Assembly: GCF_945957265.1 (NCBI RefSeq)
Contig: NZ_CAMFKO010000003.1
Location: 115,693 to 179,692 of the forward strand
Source: an uncultured Dechloromonas sp.
GTDB lineage: Bacteria; Pseudomonadota; Gammaproteobacteria; Burkholderiales; Rhodocyclaceae
DNA: 64,000 nt
Direction of reading: 5' to 3'
The notes beneath the pieces were generated by a model that saw only the letters and a list, made by a program, of their open reading frames with translations, was not told the origin of the DNA and made no database searches. Made by a program: the position numbers and the translations under genes. Shown here piece after piece: positions 25,034-32,209 of this stretch; position 1 is the stretch's first letter; each line of letters opens with the position of its first letter.

Positions 25034-26116
25034 CTAAAGGTAGCTTTGCACAGTCGCTTTGAGGCGGTCCGCGTAGTTGTAGAGCTCATCCAGGTCGGCC
25101 AGCGGGACTCGCTCTTCATTCTTCTCGCTGTCCATCAGCCCAATGGCAAGGCGAGCGGTATTATTGAAGCGCAGGCGGCAAATCGGCTTGCGGTTGTTGT
25201 CGTCCAGGAGGATGGCGCAATAGCTCTGGGCATCCCGCATCACAATCCGCTTGGTGGCAACCACGTCACGCAGAACCGCGCGAACGATATGGAAGCCTTC
25301 GATTTCTTCAAGTGTCGTGGTGATGGCCGTCGTATCGTTCGTCGGCTCGGCCGCTTCTTGAGGGGCGGCAGTGGTAGCCGGTGCTGCTTCAGCGGCTTGT
25401 TCTGGCGCCATGGCTACACGCAGGCGGTCATTGATACGGTCGCCGATTAGCTGCTGGAAGGCGCGCTTGGTGATGGACGTAAACTGTTCCTTTACCGCCG
25501 GGGTAAAACGCTTGCCGGCGAGGTGGTCGGCGGCGACTAGGCGTACGAACTCTTCCGACGGGTTGGTCATCCATTCGGCCAGCTGGTTTTGGATAATCCG
25601 CGTGTATTTCAGGTCGTTCGCTGTCATCAGAATCGTGTCGACATTGAAGCTGGCCTTGGCGAACTTCTTGAGTTCCTCGACCTCCTGGTCCTTGAAGTCG
25701 AGGATGTTAAATTCAAGGAACGGCTTCTCATCCATCTTGTTGGGCTGCTCCAGGTCAGTGAAGAACTGGTAGCGGATGCCGTTGGTCAGGACGCCGAAGC
25801 GTGCTTCAGTGACGTGGAAGTAGCGGAACAGCTGGGACGCGTGATTGACGTTGAGCTCGGCGCCGGCTTTCTTGCATTCGAACAGGATGATGGGCTTGCC
25901 GCTGCTGAGGATTGCGTAATCGACCTTTTCGCCCTTTTTCATGCCGACGTCGGCGACCAGTTCGGGGGTCACCTCGAGTGGGTCGAACACGTTGTATCCA
26001 AGGGCCTGGATGAAGGGCATCACCATGGCGTTCTTGGTGGCTTCTTCCGTTTGGATGAGGTCCTTGGTATTGGCAATACGTGTGGCCAGAGCGCGAAGTT
26101 GGTCAATGAAATCCAT
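25034..26116 (-). CDS. HsdR_N-type PD-(D/E)xK nuclease-like protein
   Basis: 360 aa. The N-terminal third matches the nuclease domain of type I restriction R subunits: Asp66 in KVDYAIL and Glu80-Cys-Lys82 in ILFECKKAG make a complete D...ExK site, followed by Gln in NHASQLFRYF. The helicase part of HsdR is absent. A Pro/Ala/Thr-rich linker (about 240-270) leads to a separate C-terminal domain of unknown role (about 275-360). Stand-alone proteins of this form (COG4748-like) are common near mobile elements, but their function is not established. A nuclease or defence role is an inference from the motif and the neighbours. It is followed by the imperfect hairpin at 24961-24990. Confidence 0.72.
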   Translation of the reverse strand: MDFIDQLRALATRIANTKDLIQTEEATKNAMVMPFIQALGYNVFDPLEVTPELVADVGMKKGEKVDYAILSSGKPIILFECKKAGAELNVNHASQLFRYFHVTEARFGVLTNGIRYQFFTDLEQPNKMDEKPFLEFNILDFKDQEVEELKKFAKASFNVDTILMTANDLKYTRIIQNQLAEWMTNPSEEFVRLVAADHLAGKRFTPAVKEQFTSITKRAFQQLIGDRINDRLRVAMAPEQAAEAAPATTAAPQEAAEPTNDTTAITTTLEEIEGFHIVRAVLRDVVATKRIVMRDAQSYCAILLDDNNRKPICRLRFNNTARLAIGLMDSEKNEERVPLADLDELYNYADRLKATVQSYL

Positions 26117-26141
26117 GTCGAATCCTTGCTGGGCATCTACA

Positions 26142-26342
26142 ATGAAAATTGGATATTACCTTCACATATCTAACTTTGACAGAGAAGTACGTGCGGACAG
26201 TGAACTTCTGCGTAATTCGCTAGCTCCCCGAAAATTTTCAGAACTCAGAGAGAGCAGCATTGGTCGTATCGGCTCTGTAGGCCGATTTGTGGTGGACGGC
26301 TTTCGGAAGACTAATTGGGATGACGACAGCTTTTCGGATTAG
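26142..26342 (+). CDS. Possible small ORF between nuclease-like gene and XRE gene
   Basis: 66 codons (MKIGYYLHISNFDREVRADSELL ... WDDDSFSD). It is divergent from the HsdR_N gene by 25 bp and overlaps the end of the XRE gene by 4 bp. No clear Shine-Dalgarno sequence and no recognisable family. The composition is plausible for an island gene, but it may be chance. Confidence 0.3.
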   Translation: MKIGYYLHISNFDREVRADSELLRNSLAPRKFSELRESSIGRIGSVGRFVVDGFRKTNWDDDSFSD

Positions 26343-26572
26343 CTTTCCTTTTTCGCCAATAGTTCAGCTTCTTGCATCAATACAGACGCGGGAACCCCGA
26401 GTGCGTCAGCAATAAGCCAGAGCGTACCAACAGTCACCACGACATTGCATCGTTCAATACGGCCCAATGCGTTTCTGTGAAGCTTGGCAGTTTCTGCCAA
26501 CTTCTCTTGCGAAATATTAAGACGTAAACGGGTGTCCCGTATTACGGCCCCCAAGGCTTCAATTCGATTCAT
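26339..26572 (-). CDS. XRE-family helix-turn-helix regulator
   Basis: 77 aa, essentially a lone HTH_3 domain (IRDTRLRLNISQEKLAETAKLHRNALGRIERCNVVVTVGTLWLIADALGVP). Such small repressors commonly control a neighbouring restriction or toxin gene, or the element itself. Likely targets are the tandem ATAGTGTTC repeats 58-81 bp upstream of its start and hence the divergent gene at 26742. The minus-strand nuclease-like gene lies downstream, 222 bp away. Confidence 0.85.
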   Translation of the reverse strand: MNRIEALGAVIRDTRLRLNISQEKLAETAKLHRNALGRIERCNVVVTVGTLWLIADALGVPASVLMQEAELLAKKES

Positions 26573-26629
26573 ACCTTTTCCCGGTTTTTCGCCGAGTTTC
26601 AGGGGGTTTGCTGTTAGAATCTACACACC

Positions 26630-26653
26630 ATAGTGTTCCACCGTATAGTGTTC
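26630..26653 (+). promoter_or_regulatory. Tandem ATAGTGTTC repeats between xre and the divergent gene
   Basis: ATAGTGTTC occurs at 26630-26638 and 26645-26653, a 15-bp period. They are in the only intergenic region between the XRE gene and the plus-strand gene at 26742, a good place for a repressor site. Further right, ATGGCCT (26692-26698) and AGGCCAT (26711-26717) form a 7-bp hairpin before the 26742 start. Confidence 0.45.
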
Positions 26654-26741
26654 TCCCATTAATATTGCATACCACCACCTTGAGGCGAGCTATGGCCTTT
26701 TTCTGCAAACAGGCCATGAAAATGACTCTGAGCTAGGAACA

Positions 26742-27146
26742 ATGAAAAATCGTCCGAATCGATTTCGTGGCCTGCTTTACAACGGAGACTGGTACAAAAA
26801 ATTAGTTACCGCACTAAAGCTAGCCAAAGAAGGCACATGCTCACAAGAACTGTTGGCTACCATCGAGGTTTTGGAACGCCAACTTTCTCAAGCAGATGAG
26901 TGCCTCCATACGGTCACTGCAATCCAGGTTGTTCCTTCGAGTATGCGCGCACAGTTTTTACTGAACCATATTAGGCAGTGTGTGGACGTGGAACCAGCTA
27001 CTCTTCTTCTTGCCCAAAATGGAGACATCGAACTGACCATTACGGCACGTGGCAGCCGGGAACATGTGCACAGTATGGCAGAGGCAATTCTTTCAAGTGG
27101 GCTTGCTTTGGCGAAGGCAAAGATTTGGATTGAGACGACAATTTAG
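26742..27146 (+). CDS. Island right-end hypothetical protein
   Basis: 134 aa, no family recognised. The N-terminus is basic (MKNRPNRFRGLLYNGDWYKK). The centre is helical with Leu/Glu repeats (QELLATIEVLERQLSQADE). The C-terminal half alternates beta-like and helical segments (GDIELTITARGSREHVHSMAEAILSSG). No signal peptide, membrane segment or conserved Cys/His set. It is the last gene before the AT-rich tail of the island and is divergent from the XRE gene, so it may belong with that regulator or with element maintenance. Confidence 0.6.
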   Translation: MKNRPNRFRGLLYNGDWYKKLVTALKLAKEGTCSQELLATIEVLERQLSQADECLHTVTAIQVVPSSMRAQFLLNHIRQCVDVEPATLLLAQNGDIELTITARGSREHVHSMAEAILSSGLALAKAKIWIETTI

Positions 27147-27560
27147 CCACGTGAACCATTCACATGGTCGCTCGGACCTAAATTTGGTTTTCGCCTTTAT
27201 CAATCGCCAAACAAACCGTACAGGGAAGTATCCCCTAGTCTAGGTGTTGTAGCTGGTTACTGCACCTTCCTGACAGTTCGCAGGCATTTTTTGCCCCCTA
27301 GATATGCTCATACGTCTCTGGTCTTCTTGGTGAACAAGCGATACGCAATTAGACTTGGAAAATTAGTCTGACTTCCGGCACCTTCCTGACGCGCTTCCCT
27401 TGTCTCCCGACGAACCCCGCACCGCTACGCGGCGCCTACTTTAGTCGGGTTGACTTAAACCAAGATGGATTAGACATTTGTGATGGATTGTTTAATAGAA
27501 AATCAGAGATTTCGTTCTGAAACACAATGCATTGAACAAATGAATGGTCCATTAACGGGA
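27147..27560 (+). other. Gene-poor 3' tail of the island up to the thyA junction
   Basis: 414 bp without a credible gene; the last 100 bp are markedly AT-rich. It contains a 13-bp direct repeat GCACCTTCCTGAC (27262-27274 and 27378-27390), a short repeat GATGGATT (27464-27471 and 27482-27489), and the palindrome AATGG-T-CCATT (27543-27553) directly before host ThyA homology resumes. These are good candidates for recombinase-binding arms and core. An open frame beginning GTG at 27480 reads through into the thyA remnant but is island sequence up to about 27560. Confidence 0.65.
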
Positions 27561-27842
27561 CTCGGCGTGCCGTTCAACATCGCCTCGTACGCCCTGTTCA
27601 CCATGATGCTGGCGCAAGTCTGCGGCTACCAGCCCGGCGAATTCGTGCACACCTTCGGCGACGCCCACCTCTATTCGAACCATTTCGAACAGGCTCGCCT
27701 GCAACTGAGCCGCGAACCGCGCGCCTTGCCGAGCATGTGGATCAATCCTGAGGTGAAGGACATCTTCGCCTTCACCTTCGAGGACTTCCGCCTCGAAGGC
27801 TACGACCCGCATCCGCACATCGCCGCACCTGTCGCCGTCTGA
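27561..27842 (+). pseudogene. thyA: 3' remnant of host thymidylate synthase gene
   Basis: Frame starts mid-protein with [23 protein letters not shown] and runs to the normal C-terminus ([21 protein letters not shown]), equivalent to roughly the last 95 residues of a 264-aa ThyA. The catalytic Cys and the Arg-Ser of the dUMP phosphate site, which belong upstream, are missing. Codon use and GC match the following pgi gene, so this is host sequence. An accidental GTG at 27480 in island DNA could give a 120-aa fusion with no enzymatic capacity. The matching 5' part should lie left of the island, outside the window. The remnant is 4 bp from pgi. Confidence 0.92.
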
Positions 27843-27846
27843 AACC

Positions 27847-29442
27847 ATGCAAGTTCCTCTCCGCCCCGCCTGGCTGGCGCTCGCCGAACACGCCCGCAGC
27901 ATACGACAACGACATCTGCGCGACCTGTTCGCCAACGACCCGGAGCGCTTCGCCCGCTTCTCGCTGAGCCATGGCTCCCTGCTCGTCGACTACGCCAAGC
28001 AGCGCATCAACCCCGAAACCATGACCCTGCTCCGCCAGTTGGCCGAACAAGCCGACTGGAGCGGCTGGGTGAAGCGGATGCGCAACGGCGAGCCGATCAA
28101 CCACACGGAAGGACGTGCCGTCCGCCATGTCGACCTGCGCGCCGGCGACGCCTCGCCGCCCGAGGTCAAGCGGGTCCTGGCGCGCATCGCCGATTTCTGC
28201 GAGCGCATCCACAGCGGTTCCTGGCGGGGATACTCGGGCGAACGCATCACCGACGTGGTCAATCTGGGCATCGGCGGCTCGGACCTCGGGCCGCGCATGG
28301 TCGTCCACGCCCTGTCGGCCTGCCAGCAACCCGACCTGCGCGTCCATTTCGTCTCCAACCTGGACGGCGCCGACCTGGCCAGCAGGCTCACCGAACTGAA
28401 CCCGCGCAGCACCCTGTTCATCGTCGCCAGCAAGACCTTCACCACGCTGGAAACGATGGCCAACGCGCGCACCGCCCGCACCTGGCTGCTCGCCACGGCA
28501 AGCCGGGCCGACGCCGTCGCCCACCACTTTGTCGCCGCCTCCAGCAACCGGGAAGCCGCGCAGGCCTTCGGCATCACGCCGGAAAACGTGTTCGAATTCC
28601 GGGACTGGGTCGGCGGGCGCTTCTCCCTGTGGTCGGCCATCGGCCTGCCCATCGCCCTGGCCGTCGGTTTCCGCAACTTCGAACAATTGCTGGCCGGCGC
28701 CCACGACATGGACGAGCACTTCTTCGCCGCGCCGGCCCGCGAAAACCTGCCGCTGACCCTGGCCCTGATCGCCCTGTGGAACACTAACTTCCTCGAGGCC
28801 CACAGCCACGGGGTCTTCCCCTACAGCCACTCGCTGGCCTTGCTGCCCAAGCACCTGCAGCAGCTCGAGATGGAAAGCAACGGCAAGCGAGCCAATCGCG
28901 ACGGCGTGGCGGTCGACTACGCGACCAACCCCATTCTCTGGGGCGAGGCCGGCACCAACGGCCAGCACTCCTTCTTCCAGCTGCTGCACCAGGGCAGCGC
29001 GCTGGTCGCCAGCGACTTCATCGCTCTCGGCCGCTCGGACTACCCCTTGCCCGGCCATCACAGCGACCTGCTGGCCAGCTGCCTGGCCCAATCCTCGGCC
29101 CTGGCCTTCGGGCAGACCGTGGAAGAGGCCCGCAACGCCGGCATCCCCGAGCATCTGCTGCCTTTCCGCCGCTTCCCGGGCAACCAGCCGTCGACCACCA
29201 TCGTGCTGTCGGAGCTGACGCCGTTCACCCTCGGCCAGCTGCTGGCCCTCTACGAGCACAAGGTCTTCTGCCTCGGCATCCTGTGGAACCTCAACTCCTT
29301 CGACCAGTGGGGCGTCGAACTGGGCAAGCAGCTGACCGGCCGCCTCGCCCCGTGCATTCGCGGCGAAGCCGCAAGCGATGCCCTGGACGCCTCGACACGC
29401 GGGCTCATCGAGCATCTGCGCCAATTCAGGAACCCGTCATGA
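27847..29442 (+). CDS. pgi: Glucose-6-phosphate isomerase
   Basis: 531 aa, normal length for bacterial Pgi. Cytoplasmic enzyme interconverting glucose-6-P and fructose-6-P. Conserved blocks: GIGGSDLGPRMV, SNLDGADL, ASKTFTTLETM (phosphate site), EFRDWVGGRFSLWSAIGLP, ESNGK and GEAGTNGQHSFFQLLHQG. It starts 4 bp after the thyA remnant, so it was probably co-transcribed with thyA before the island arrived. Its promoter now has to lie in the island tail or in the remnant. Its stop overlaps the folA start (ATGA). Confidence 0.96.
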   Translation: MQVPLRPAWLALAEHARSIRQRHLRDLFANDPERFARFSLSHGSLLVDYAKQRINPETMTLLRQLAEQADWSGWVKRMRNGEPINHTEGRAVRHVDLRAGDASPPEVKRVLARIADFCERIHSGSWRGYSGERITDVVNLGIGGSDLGPRMVVHALSACQQPDLRVHFVSNLDGADLASRLTELNPRSTLFIVASKTFTTLETMANARTARTWLLATASRADAVAHHFVAASSNREAAQAFGITPENVFEFRDWVGGRFSLWSAIGLPIALAVGFRNFEQLLAGAHDMDEHFFAAPARENLPLTLALIALWNTNFLEAHSHGVFPYSHSLALLPKHLQQLEMESNGKRANRDGVAVDYATNPILWGEAGTNGQHSFFQLLHQGSALVASDFIALGRSDYPLPGHHSDLLASCLAQSSALAFGQTVEEARNAGIPEHLLPFRRFPGNQPSTTIVLSELTPFTLGQLLALYEHKVFCLGILWNLNSFDQWGVELGKQLTGRLAPCIRGEAASDALDASTRGLIEHLRQFRNPS

Positions 29443-29915
29443 GCGAAGTCGTCGTCATCGCTGCCGTCGCCCGCAACCGGGTGATCGGCAAGGACAACAC
29501 CCTGATCTGGAACATCCCGGCCGACATGGCGCACTTCAAGGCGCTGACCACCGGGCAGACGGTGATCATGGGCCGCAAGACCTGGGAATCGCTGCCGCCG
29601 CGCTTTCGCCCGCTGCCCGGCCGGCGCAACATCGTGATCAGCCGCCAGCCTGATTACGCCGCCCCCGGCGCCGAACTCGCCGACTCCCTGGAAGCCGCGC
29701 TGGCCTTGGCTGCGAGCACGGAAACCGCTTTCGTCATCGGTGGCGAACAGATCTACCGGCAGGCAATCGCCGTTGCCGACCGCCTGGAGATCACTGAAGT
29801 CGATCTCGAACCGGAAGGCGATGCCTGGTTCCCCAGCATCCCGGCGGATACCTGGCAGGAAAGCAGGCGCACGCCCGGGCAGGGCCACGCCTTCGTCACC
29901 TACCGGCGAAGCTGA
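29439..29915 (+). CDS. folA: Dihydrofolate reductase
   Basis: 158 aa. Reduces dihydrofolate to tetrahydrofolate with NADPH, regenerating the cofactor consumed by thymidylate synthase. Typical motifs: AAVARNRVIGKDNTLIW, the substrate-site Asp in IPADMAHF, TVIMGRKTWESLP, GRRNIVISRQ, FVIGGEQIY. Starts at the ATG overlapping the pgi stop. The thyA-pgi-folA grouping makes functional sense, and the island has split thyA from it. A short ACACC-GTAT-GGTGT hairpin lies just downstream (29924-29937). Confidence 0.96.
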   Translation: MSEVVVIAAVARNRVIGKDNTLIWNIPADMAHFKALTTGQTVIMGRKTWESLPPRFRPLPGRRNIVISRQPDYAAPGAELADSLEAALALAASTETAFVIGGEQIYRQAIAVADRLEITEVDLEPEGDAWFPSIPADTWQESRRTPGQGHAFVTYRRS

Positions 29916-30112
29916 CACGAAACACCGTATGGTGTACTCTGCGCAACCGGCCACGACGTCGTAACGAATCGTTCACGGCAGACGATTTCCTTCCCCACTC
30001 TGCCGCAAGCCGCATCGCCCCCACGTCCCGGTGACCTAGTACACGGGTCATAAGGCATCTATCAAGCACGCATCGAGATTGTTCAAATAGCGTCCATCGA
30101 AACGAGGGCGCC

Positions 30113-30655
30113 ATGCAGCTTGATACCCAATTCCCGCACAAGGCAACAAGGCAGAACAAAGCGAACGCGCTGGTAGTTGCGCTCGCCTCCCTGCACCTTG
30201 CCGGCGCAGCCCTCGCCGATGTGGTTGTACTGAGCATCACGGACGAAACCGCCACGCTCAAATCCTCGATCTCCCTGCCCGATGCGGAGGGCGCCGCCGG
30301 TGTGGGAGTCAGCGGGCGGCTATGCGTGGTCAACACCCAGGCCGGGCGCGGCGTCCGTCTCACCTTCACCCCCGCCGGCGGCGGGGCTGGCGACGGAAAA
30401 TCCTGGTTGGCCAGAAATCTTTCGACAGGCGCGGTCAGCGCCTATCGCCAAAGCGTTTCCTATGCCGATGGCAGCGGGCGTCGCCTGCTGTCGCTTAGCG
30501 CCACGGCCGTCGTCGATATCCCTTCCAGCCAGGTCGTCAATAGCACCTCGCTATGCCCGGGAGGGGGCAATCTGATCAAGTGGATCACGGTGTCCACGCT
30601 TCCCGCAAACGAGATTTTTAGCGATGCAGTCACCATCACGGCTACATCGCTCTGA
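30113..30655 (+). CDS. Fimbrial subunit-like protein (divergent pilin)
   Basis: 180 aa, exported (hydrophobic LVVALASLHLAGAALA about residues 20-36). It shares with the next two genes one Cys about residue 57 (GRLCVVNTQ), a second Cys near 147 (STSLCPGG) and the C-terminal strand DAVTITATSL, parallel to DVVTVTASPI in the pilins that follow. It is otherwise well diverged. It may be a minor or tip subunit, or an anchor. The first gene of a plus-strand set of three pilin-like genes, chaperone and usher. Confidence 0.6.
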   Translation: MQLDTQFPHKATRQNKANALVVALASLHLAGAALADVVVLSITDETATLKSSISLPDAEGAAGVGVSGRLCVVNTQAGRGVRLTFTPAGGGAGDGKSWLARNLSTGAVSAYRQSVSYADGSGRRLLSLSATAVVDIPSSQVVNSTSLCPGGGNLIKWITVSTLPANEIFSDAVTITATSL

Positions 30656-30679
30656 CGGAGCTGACGCCCCCGTGGCCCC

Positions 30680-30727
30680 TTCCAGTCATTCATGAGCAAT
30701 CCCGCTCTGTATTTTTAGGAGAATGAA
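30680..30727 (+). repeat. Pilin leader copy 1 (repeated at 31526-31572)
   Basis: The 48 bp before the second pilin gene match the 47 bp before the third pilin (31526-31572) at most positions, including TTCCAGTCA, a GAGC...GCTC hairpin (30694-30707; second copy 31540-31553) and the TTTTAGGA-(G/A)AATGAA ribosome-binding region. This shows that the tandem duplication of the pilin gene included its 5' leader, and that the hairpin has been kept. Confidence 0.7.
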
Positions 30728-31297
30728 ATGAAATCCAACGCTCTCGCAATGTCGGCCTTCGTGCTGGCACTGGCCGCCTCCACCGGTGCGCTCGCCGCCA
30801 GCCAGGGCACCGCCGGCGCCACGTCCACCGGGACTTACACCAACACGCTGGGTACGACCGCCCCGCCGCAGGTCCGTGTTTTTGGTTTGATTGATGCCAC
30901 GATGACGTCCACCAGCGGCACGGTGAACAGCCCCTGGGGGGCACAGCCCGGAGTCAATGATCAGTTTTGTGTGGCTCACTCGGCCGGTGGCAATGTTCGT
31001 CTCACCTTTTCGTCTTACGGCATTAGCAACACGAGCAGCATTAGCCTTCCCGCCAAGAGTGCCACGACGGGCGCAACCAAGTATTACCACCATTTCGCAT
31101 ATATCCCCGGAACCACGCCCAGTGCTCTTGGCTCAGCACTGAAAACGCTGGATGTCGCTAACGCCCAAAACGATCTGGTTAATTGCGTCACCCCGAACGT
31201 GACAAAGGGGATCGTTCTGACGGGTGGCGTAACGTGGGCTGCGACCGAAACCGATGTGTTCACCGATGTCGTGACCGTTACGGCATCACCGATCTGA
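30728..31297 (+). CDS. Fimbrial major subunit, copy 1
   Basis: 189 aa with a clean signal peptide (AASTGALA|A, about residue 23). The mature protein is Ser/Thr/Gly/Ala-rich and beta-predicted, with two Cys (QFCVAHS about 78; VNCVTPN about 151) likely forming a disulphide. It ends in an alternating hydrophobic strand (TDVVTVTASPI), as needed for donor-strand handling by the chaperone. About two-thirds identical to the next pilin, especially in the first 55 residues, pointing to tandem duplication. A GAGAATGAA ribosome-binding region precedes the ATG. Confidence 0.75.
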   Translation: MKSNALAMSAFVLALAASTGALAASQGTAGATSTGTYTNTLGTTAPPQVRVFGLIDATMTSTSGTVNSPWGAQPGVNDQFCVAHSAGGNVRLTFSSYGISNTSSISLPAKSATTGATKYYHHFAYIPGTTPSALGSALKTLDVANAQNDLVNCVTPNVTKGIVLTGGVTWAATETDVFTDVVTVTASPI

Positions 31298-31332
31298 TAG
31301 TGCGACCCTATCGGCACAACGGAGAATGAGGC

Positions 31333-31563
31333 GTGATTTTGAAAGCCGCTGTCAGCGATGTCGATAGAGTCACAGGCGTTGGCACCCGGTCATGCGCGAT
31401 CAATCCCCTGGCGGCCAGAGGGGGCAAGCTCATCGAATTGCCCCCTGGTGCCCAAATGCAGTTCTTGGCGATGCGGCCTTCGGAGGGCTGCGTTGCCATA
31501 ACAGCGGAGGGAGGCCTAAGGGACTTTCCAGTCACCCACGAGCAATCCTGCTCTGAATTTTAG
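31333..31563 (+). CDS. Possible small ORF between the two pilin genes
   Basis: 76 codons from a GTG with GGAG 8 bp upstream; contains GGKLIELPPGAQMQFLAM. No recognisable family. It runs into the duplicated leader of the next pilin, so it may be chance open frame in high-GC DNA. Confidence 0.25.
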   Translation: MILKAAVSDVDRVTGVGTRSCAINPLAARGGKLIELPPGAQMQFLAMRPSEGCVAITAEGGLRDFPVTHEQSCSEF

Positions 31564-31572
31564 GAAAATGAA

Positions 31573-32148
31573 ATGAAATCCACAGCTCTCAAAATATCGG
31601 CCTTCGTGTTGGCGCTGGCCGCTTCCACCGGTGCGCTCGCCGCCAGTCAGGGCACCGCCGGCGCCACGTCCACCGGCTCTTACACCAACACGCTTGGGAC
31701 AGTGGCCCCGCCACAGGTCCGCGTTTTTGGCCTTCTGGACGCCAACCTGACAGCCACCAGCGGCAGCGTGACCAGCCCCTGGGGACCGATGCCCGGGGTG
31801 AGTGATCAGTTTTGCGTAGCTCACTCGACTGGCGGCAATGTTCGCATCACGTTTTCGTCCCCCGGCATAAGCGCAGGTGGCCTCAACATTCAGGCCAAGA
31901 GTGCGACGACGGGTGCGACCAAGATTTACAACCAACTTATTTATCGGACCGGCACCGTGCCAACAGACGCCAGTGCGATTCGCTCGAGCGTTTTAAGCTT
32001 CGACATCACAAGCGCCCAATCCGATCTGGTTAATTGCGTTAACCCGAACGTCACGAAGACAATCGTTTTATCTAACGGCGCAACTTGGTCTGCTAGCGAA
32101 ACCGATGTGTTCACCGACACCGTGACCGTTACGGCATCGCCGATCTGA
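31573..32148 (+). CDS. Fimbrial major subunit, copy 2
   Basis: 191 aa paralog of the preceding pilin: the same signal peptide (AASTGALA|A), near-identical N-terminal third (SQGTAGATSTGSYTNTLG), two conserved Cys (QFCVAHS, VNCVNPN) and the same C-terminal strand (TDTVTVTASPI). The middle (residues about 95-140) differs most, as expected for surface-exposed pilin loops. It could be a second structural subunit or a source of antigenic variation. It lies 61 bp before the chaperone gene. Confidence 0.75.
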   Translation: MKSTALKISAFVLALAASTGALAASQGTAGATSTGSYTNTLGTVAPPQVRVFGLLDANLTATSGSVTSPWGPMPGVSDQFCVAHSTGGNVRITFSSPGISAGGLNIQAKSATTGATKIYNQLIYRTGTVPTDASAIRSSVLSFDITSAQSDLVNCVNPNVTKTIVLSNGATWSASETDVFTDTVTVTASPI

Positions 32149-32209
32149 TGGTGGCGACAGGAAGAGCCCCCCCTTCCCTCACCAAAGCCCCATGAAGTTG
32201 GGAAATCAA

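Larger units (their letters stand above)
1..27560 (+). mobile_element. Right-hand part of a genomic island inserted in host thyA (GInt-like)
   Basis: The left edge lies outside the window. The element begins here with the 3' end of a recombinase gene overlapping a small HTH/coiled-coil gene. It continues through defence and copper-resistance cargo and ends in a gene-poor, comparatively AT-rich tail (27147-27560). Immediately after the tail, a thymidylate synthase reading frame starts mid-protein (27561-27842). This layout of recombinase operon, cargo and short AT-rich 3' end is the published description of GInt elements (ginABCD). A Tn554-like multi-recombinase element is the alternative. The island carries its own complete thyA. 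Its genes are visibly less GC-rich than pgi, folA and the backbone that follow. The exact right boundary is set by where ThyA homology resumes (about 27561) and could be off by a few bases. Confidence 0.8.

Noticed and set aside
24941..26173. Plus-strand frames opposite the HsdR_N gene
   Set aside because: The minus strand has a complete nuclease-like motif and normal protein composition; the opposite frames are its mirror.
27100..27560. tRNA gene or tRNA-derived attachment site at the island end
   Set aside because: No cloverleaf or T-loop consensus seen; the junction is in thyA instead.
1..27560. Prophage or conjugative element
   Set aside because: No capsid, portal, terminase, lysis, relaxase or type IV secretion genes in the visible 27.5 kb. 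A thyA gene can be phage-borne, but the context is recombinase plus defence and metal cargo.
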